Positions 58,161 to 64,000 of a DNA stretch of 64,000 nucleotides are shown here, piece by piece. Every line of letters starts with the position of its first letter. Position 1 is the stretch's first letter. A model generated the notes under the pieces. The model was not told the origin of the DNA. It saw only the letters and a program-made list of their open reading frames with translations, and ran no database searches. The position numbers were made by a program, and so were the translations under genes. This stretch comes from Megaleporinus macrocephalus (Eukaryota; Chordata; Actinopteri; Characiformes; Anostomidae). The stretch is from contig CM038716.1 of the NCBI GenBank assembly GCA_021613375.1, positions 12,847,774-12,911,773 of the forward strand, read 5' to 3'.

Positions 58161-58259
58161 CACTGCAGAGCTTAGAGTACCTCAGTACCAGGAGAGGGTT
58201 TGGACAGACTTGCTCCTATAAGAGGGGCTTTTCTTCAATCCCACCCTTTTACACATATA

Positions 58260-58925
58260 AGGTTTCTAATAATGTGGCCAGTCAGTGGAAGTACAAGGTG
58301 AGAGTTTCGAACAAAGAGGTCAGTTAGTGGAGGTACAAGGTAAGTGTTTCTAATAAAGTGGCCAGTTTTTGAAGTACAAGGTTGGTGTTTCTAATAAAGT
58401 GGCCAGTTAGTGAAAGTACAAAGTTGGTGTTTCTAATAAACTGGCCAGTTAGTGAAAGTACAAGGTGGATGTTTCTAATAAACTGGCCAGTTAGTGGGAG
58501 CACAAGATAGCTGTTTCTAATAAGGTTGCCAGTTAGTTAAAGTACAAGGTGGGTGTTTCCAATAAACTGGCCAGTTAGTGAAAGTACAAGGTGGATGTTT
58601 CTAATAAACTGGCCAGTTAGTGGGAGCACAAGATAGCTGTTTCTAATAAGGTTGCCAGTTAGTTAAAGTACAAGGTGGATGTTTCTAATAAACTGGCCAG
58701 TTAGTCGGAGCACAAGATAGCTGTTTCTAATAAAGTGGCCAATTAGTGAAAGTACAAAGTTGGTGTTTCTAATAAACTGGCCAGTTAGTCGGAGCACAAG
58801 ATAACTGTTTCTAATAAAGTGGCCAGTTAGTGAAAGTACAAGGTGGATGTTCCTAATAAAGTGGCCAGTTAGTGGGAGCACAAGATAGCTGTTTCTAATA
58901 AAGTGGCCAGTTTTTAGATATAAAG
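58260..58925 (+). repeat. About 42-bp minisatellite, diverged (GTTTCTAATAAAGTGGCCAG), left block
   Basis: About 16 diverged copies of the same family as 60185-64000. Units carry TTTCTAATAAAGTGGCCAGT or TTTCTAATAAACTGGCCAGT and then a GTGAAAGTACAAGGTGG or GGGAGCACAAGATAGCT half. A segment of about 116 bp is duplicated (58440-58555 and 58556-58672). Confidence 0.92.
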
Positions 58926-60180
58926 TTTTAGATGTTTAGTTTATTTGTGGTTTCTGTGGAACGTTCAGTTAATGTTAGGTTGGGACCTAATGAGTCAGAT
59001 TAGCCATGAATAAAATTAGAAGCTGACTAATTTTACTGATTACGTCTTAATTAAAAATAAATGTAAACAAATTTGTGAGGATTCATTCAGTGTTTCATTC
59101 TGAAGCTTCAGCAATATTAGAAATTAACTACTAACATGTCATACAGGGGGTCCAAAAGTCTCAGACCATGTTGAAAATATCAATTGGAATTATGATTTTT
59201 TTTTATTTTTTTTAAAAAACAAAGAAAATAAAAATGAAGGGTCACTACTCAAATTGAAACTTTTTAAAATTTGTTAAGGACTTGGTTAGATTTTATTTTT
59301 CAGTTCTATATTTTGAGTCTTATATTTTAAGCTTGTGTTCAAACAACTGTCTGATCTACTGGTCAGAGGCTTCTGAGAAAACTTCTGAAGTCCATGTCAA
59401 CTTGAACACATACCATTATTAAGCAAAAGAAGGAAATAGAGTATCAAATACAAAAAAAAATTGTTAAAATGTCAAATTGTTAGATGAAAATACTATTTAT
59501 AATAAAAATATTAAAAAGAAATGCAAACAGAAGCATTTCAACTAGTGGTCTCAGACTTTTTGACTTGTAAAAACACTAGTACATTTTTATTATTATTGTT
59601 GTTGTTGTTTTTTTATTTATTTTTTGTTTTTCCAATCATTTCACATATAGACTTCAGGTTTATTCTATTATCACATACAGTTACTTTATTTAAAATTTAA
59701 TTACACAAAATGTTTTACATCAAACTTTTAATCTTTTGAGACATTTTTGCTTTGTGACCTTTTGACCCTTACTGGACGTCCGCCCCTGGTGAACGGTTCC
59801 GGCTCCAGAGGAGCGCCGCTGGATACCATGTCGGGGGTGAATATGAGTTTGTCGTTGGGGGCCATGGTCTGCGGTACGCCCCAGATTTTTTGTTGTTTTG
59901 TTTAGTGTTTTTTTCCGGAATCACGATGGTGTGTCTAATTGTAAGCGCGGTGCAGCTGAGGTCACTCCTCACAGTCGCTGGCTGGAATAAACACAGCTGC
60001 TGAACGCTGAGATGGAAGCGGAGGCGAGGGGGCCGAGAGGGTCTCTGGTAAACGGTCAGATCAAGTGTCATTTCAAAGAAAACGTTTTTCACAGAGAGGG
60101 CGGATAAGATGACCAGGCTGGACGTGAATAATCACTTATCAGTCAATCAAATAATCAATTAAACCAGTTCATATATACAC
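58926..60180. other. Intergenic sequence; AT-rich part and a GC-balanced island
   Basis: 58926-59760 is AT-rich with poly-A and poly-T runs and no coding signal. 59765-60110 is a unique GC-balanced island with TTTCCGGAATCACGATGGTG and TGTGTCTAATTGTAAGCGCG. It has a 107-codon minus frame without a recognisable domain. A conserved non-coding element is one possibility. Confidence 0.4.
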
Positions 60181-60184
60181 ATGC

Positions 60185-61750
60185 AGACAAAGTAGGTGTT
60201 TCTAATAAATTGGCCAGTTAGTGAAATTACAACGTGGGTGTTTCTAATAAATTGGCCAGTTAGTGGAAGTACAAGGTTGGTGTTTCTAATAAAGTGGCCA
60301 GTTAATGGAAGTACAAGTTGGGTGTTTCTAATAAAGTGACCAGTCAGTGGAAGTATAAGGTGGGTGTTTCTAATAAAGTGACCAGTTAATGGAAGTACAA
60401 GTTGGGTGTTTCTAATAAAGTGGCCAGTCAGTGAAAGTATAAGATGGGTGTTTCTAATAAAGTGACCAGTCAGTGGAGGTATAAGATGGGTGTTTCTAAT
60501 AAAGTGGCCAGTCAGTGGAGGTATAAGGTGGGTGTTTCTAATAAAGTGGCCAGTCAGTGAAAGTATAAGATGGGTGTTTCTAATAAAGTGGCCAGTCAGT
60601 GGATGTATAAGGTGGGTGTTTCTAATAAAGTGACCAGTTAATGGAAGTACAAGTTGGGTGTTTCTAATAAAGTGGCCAGTCAGTGAAAGTATAAGATGGG
60701 TGTTTCTAATAAAGTGACCAGTCAGTGGAGGTATAAGATGGGTGTTTCTAATAAAGTGGCCAGTCAGTGGAGGTATAAGGTGGGTGTTTCTAATAAAGTG
60801 GCCAGTCAGTGAAAGTATAAGATGGGTGTTTCTAATAAAGTGGCCAGTCAGTGGAGGTATAAGGTGGGTGTTTCTAATAAAGTGATCAGTCAGTAGAAGT
60901 ACAAGGTCGGTGTTTCTAATAAAGTGGCCAGTCAGTGAAAGTATAAGATGGGTGTTTCTAATAAAGTGACCAGTCAGTGGAGGTATAAGATGGGTGTTTC
61001 TAATAAAGTGGCCAATCAGTGGAGGTATAAGGTGGGTGTTTCTAATAAAGTGGCCAGTCAGTAGAAGTATAAGGTGGGTGTTTCTAATAAAGTGGCCAGT
61101 CAGTGGAAGTATAAGGTGGGTGTTTCTAATAAAGTGGCCAGTCAGTGGAAGTATAAGGTTGGTGTTTCTAATAAAGTGACCAGTCAGTGGAAGTATAAGG
61201 TTGGTGTTTCTAATAAAGTGGCCAGTCAGTGGAAGTATAAGGTTGGTGTTTCTAATAAAGTGGCCAGTCAGTGGAAGTATAAGGTGGGTGTTTCTAATAA
61301 AGTGGCCAGTCAGTGGAAGTATAAGGTGGGTGTTTCTATAAAGTGACCAGTCAGTGGAAGTATAAGGTGGGTGTTTCTAATAAAGTGGCCAGTCAGTGGA
61401 AGTATCAGGTGGGTGTTTCTAATAAAGTGGCCAGTCAGTGGAAGTATCAGGTGGGTCTTTCTAATAAAGTGGCCAGTCAGTGGAAATATAAGGTGGGTGT
61501 TTCTAATAAAGTGACCAGTCAGTGGAAGTATAAGGTGGGTGTTTCTAATAAAGTGGCCAGTCAGTGGAAGTATCAGGTGGGTGTTTCTAATAAAGTGGCC
61601 AGTCAGTGGAAATATAAGGTGGGTGTTTCTAATAAAGTGGCCAGTCAGTGGAAATATAAGGTGGGTGTTTCTAATAAAGTGGCCAGTCAGTGGAGGTATA
61701 AGATGGGTGTTTCTAATAAAGTGGCCAGTCAGTGGAAGTATAATGTTGGT
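60185..61750 (+). repeat. 42-bp minisatellite, about 37 copies (one AATAAA per unit)
   Basis: The unit is GGTGGGTGTTTCTAATAAAG followed by TGGCCAGTCAGTGGAAGTAT and AA. Nearly every copy has AATAAA on the + strand, the same strand as igsf11. The unit is 14 codons, so open frames cross it in both directions; these are not genes. Confidence 0.96.
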
Positions 61751-63070
61751 TATAGAGATGATCACTGTAATGGTCAGAGTTGATCACTGTAATGGTCAGA
61801 GTTGATGACTGTAATGGTCAGAGTTGATCGCTGTAATGGTCAGAGTTGATGACTGTAATGGTCAGAATTGATCGCTGTAATGGTCAGAGTTGGTCACTGT
61901 AATGGTCAGAGTTGATCACTGTAATGGTCAGAGTTGATGACTGTAATGGTCAGAGTTAATCACTATAATGGTCAGAGTTGATGACTGTAATGGTCAGAGT
62001 TGATCGCTGTGATGGTCAGAGTTGATGACTGTGATGGTCAGAGTTGATCACTGTAATGGTCAGAGTTGATGACTGTAATGGTCAGAGTTAATCAGTATAA
62101 TGGTCAGAGTTGATGACTGTAATGGTCAGAGTTGATCACTGTGATGGTCAGAGTTGATCACTGTAATGGTCAGAGTTGATCGCTGTGATGGTCAAAGTTG
62201 ATCGCTGTAATGGTCAGAGTTAATCACTGTGATGGTCAGAGTTGATCACTGTAATGGTCAGAGTTGATCGCTGTAATGGTCAGAGTTGATCGCTGTAATG
62301 GTCAGAGTTAATCACTGTAATGGTCAGAGTTGATGACTGTAATGGTCAGAGTTGATCGCTGTGATGGTCAGAGTTGATCACTGTAATGGTCAGAGTTGAT
62401 CGCTGTAATGGTCAGAGTTGATCAATGTAATGGTCAGAGTTGATCACTGTAATGGTCAGAGTTGATCACTGTAATGGTCAGAGTTGATCAATGTAATGGT
62501 CAGAGTTGATCACTGTAATAGTCAGAGTTGATCACTGTAATGATCAGAGTTGATCAATGTAATGGTCAGAGTTGATCAATGTAATGGTCAGAGTTGATCG
62601 CTGTGATGGTCAGAGTTGATCACTGTAATAGTCAGAGTTGATCACTGTAATGATCACAGTTGATCACTGTAATGGTCAGAGTTGATCGCTGTAATGGTCA
62701 GAGTTGATCAATGTAATGGTCAGAGTTGATCGCTGTAATGGTCAGAGTTAATCACTGTAATGGTCAGAGTTGATGACTGTAATGGTCAGAGTTGATCGCT
62801 GTGATGGTCAGAGTTGATCACTGTAATGGTCAGAGTTGATCGCTGTAATGGTCAGAGTTGATCAATGTAATGGTCAGAGTTGATCACTGTAATGGTCAGA
62901 GTTGATCACTGTAATGGTCAGAGTTGATCACTGTAATGGTCAGAGTTGATCACTGTAATAGTCAGAGTTGATCACTGTAATGATCAGAGTTGATCACTGT
63001 AATGGTCAGAGTTGATCAATGTAATGGTCAGAGTTGATCACTGTAATGGTCAGAGTTGATCACTGTGATA
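61751..63070 (+). repeat. 22-bp minisatellite, about 60 copies
   Basis: The unit is GTTGATCACTGTAATGGTCA plus GA. Variants are GATCGCTG, GATGACTG, GATCAATG and GTGATGG. It is flanked on both sides by the 42-bp family (GTATAATGTTGG at 61738 and CTATAATGTTGGTGTTTCTA at 63071), so it lies inside that array. Confidence 0.96.
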
Positions 63071-64000
63071 CTATAATGTTGGTGTTTCTAATAAAGTGGC
63101 CAGTCAGTGGAGGTATAAGATGGGTGTTTCTAATAAAGTGGCCAGTCAGTGCAGTGGAAGTATAAGAATGGGTGTTTCTAATAAAGTGGCCAGTTAGTGG
63201 AAGTATAAGATGGGTGTTTCTAAAAAAGTGGCCAGTCAGTGAAAGTATAAGATGGGTGTTTCTAATAAAGTGACCAATCAGTGGAGGTATAAGATGGGTG
63301 TTTCTAATAAAGTGGCCAGTCAGTAGAAGTATAAGGTGGGTGTTTCTAATAAAGTGGCCAGTCAGTGGAAGTATAAGGTTGGTGTTTCTAATAAAGTGGC
63401 CAGTCAGTAGAAGTATAAGGTGGGTGTTTCTAATAAAGTGGCCAGTCAGTGGAGGTATAAGATGGGTGTTTCTAATAAAGTGGCCAGTCAGTGGAGGTAT
63501 AAGATGGGTGTTTCTAATAAAGTGGCCAGTCAGTGGACGTATAAGGTGGGTGTTTCTAATAAAGTGGCCAGTCAGTGGAGGTATAAGGTGGGTGTTTCTA
63601 ATAAAGTGGCCAGTCAGTGGAGGTATAAGGTGGGTGTTTCTAATAAAGTGGCCAGTCAGTGGAAGTATAAGGTTGGTGTTTCTAATAAAGTGGCCAGTCA
63701 GTAGAAGTATAAGGTGGGTGTTTCTAATAAAGTGGCCAGTCAGTGGAGGTATAAGATGGGTGTTTCTAATAAAGTGGCCAGTCAGTGGAGGTATAAGATG
63801 GGTGTTTCTAATAAAGTGGCCAGTCAGTGGACGTATAAGGTGGGTGTTTCTAATAAAGTGACCAGTCAGTGGAGGTATAAGATGGGTGTTTCTAATAAAG
63901 TGGCCAGTCAGTGGAGGTATAAGGTGGGTGTTTCTAATAAAGTGGCCAGTCAGTGGAGGTATAAGGTGGGTGTTTCTAATAAAGTGGCCAGTCAGTGGAG
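63071..64000 (+). repeat. 42-bp minisatellite, right block, continues beyond the window
   Basis: About 22 copies of the 60185-61750 unit. A run of about 336 bp (8 units) appears twice in the same variant order, starting near 63320 and near 63700. The array is still running at the end of the window. Confidence 0.96.

Noticed and set aside
1..64000. tRNA, rRNA or microRNA genes
   Set aside because: No cloverleaf-type A/B box pair or convincing hairpin precursor could be recognised by eye; a covariance-model search would be needed to exclude them.

Overview
The window looks like a repeat-swollen stretch of a ray-finned fish genome. It carries a vertebrate immunoglobulin-superfamily gene split by introns, relics of Tc1/mariner and hAT-like DNA transposons, a short retroposon ending in a teleost-type L2 3' tail, and many long minisatellites. 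An ostariophysan such as a characin or catfish is my guess from the repeat families, not a demonstrated assignment.

The only protein-coding gene I can support is igsf11 (immunoglobulin superfamily member 11, BT-IgSF; the zebrafish pigment-pattern gene seurat), on the + strand. Six consecutive coding exons lie at 12826-12989, 27791-27998, 34767-34922, 43805-43927, 45122-45269 and 45818-46313. All splice sites are GT-AG, the phases agree, and the joined product is 430 residues: V-set Ig half 1, V-set half 2, C2-set half 1, C2-set half 2, transmembrane segment, and cytoplasmic tail with a C-terminal PDZ ligand. The upstream exon with the initiator ATG and signal peptide was not found, so positions 1 to about 12.8 kb are probably intron 1. 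The 3' UTR starts at 46314 and may run to about 48.7 kb. The rest, to 64 kb, looks intergenic.

Layout. 0-12.8 kb: minisatellites of 38, 45 and 32 bp, a degenerate TA-rich array, an hAT-like relic, a LINE fragment and Tc1 relics, then a unique GC-rich block just before the first exon. 13-27.8 kb: a large intron built of a CATCAC-type array (13.3-16.2), a 50-bp GT-rich array (17.1-18.3), an inverted pair of 45-bp arrays (19.3-21.2), a CATATA microsatellite (21.6-23.0), a CTAACTAA-type array (24.3-25.5) and a 31-bp array (25.9-26.8). 28-34.7 kb: an hAT-like inverted-repeat element and a 4-kb array of about 44 bp broken by a retroposon. 35.4-42.6 kb: a 7.2-kb array of a 23-bp unit. 43.8-46.3 kb: the last three exons, with a Tc1 relic in the final intron. 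46.8-64 kb: a duplicated copy of intronic sequence, a MITE, two Tc1 relics whose transposase core segment has been tandemly amplified, and arrays of 42, 31, 22 and again 42 bp.

By rough addition, tandem arrays fill a little over half of the window (about 33 kb). The very long open frames here (up to 2373 codons) are by-products of stop-free repeat units, not genes. The most notable observations are the frame-invariant 23-bp array, the Tc1 transposase segments turned into minisatellites, the palindromic 45-bp array pair, the 42-bp arrays with one AATAAA per unit, and the local duplication that brackets the last two exons. I found no operon, CRISPR array or prokaryotic-type system.
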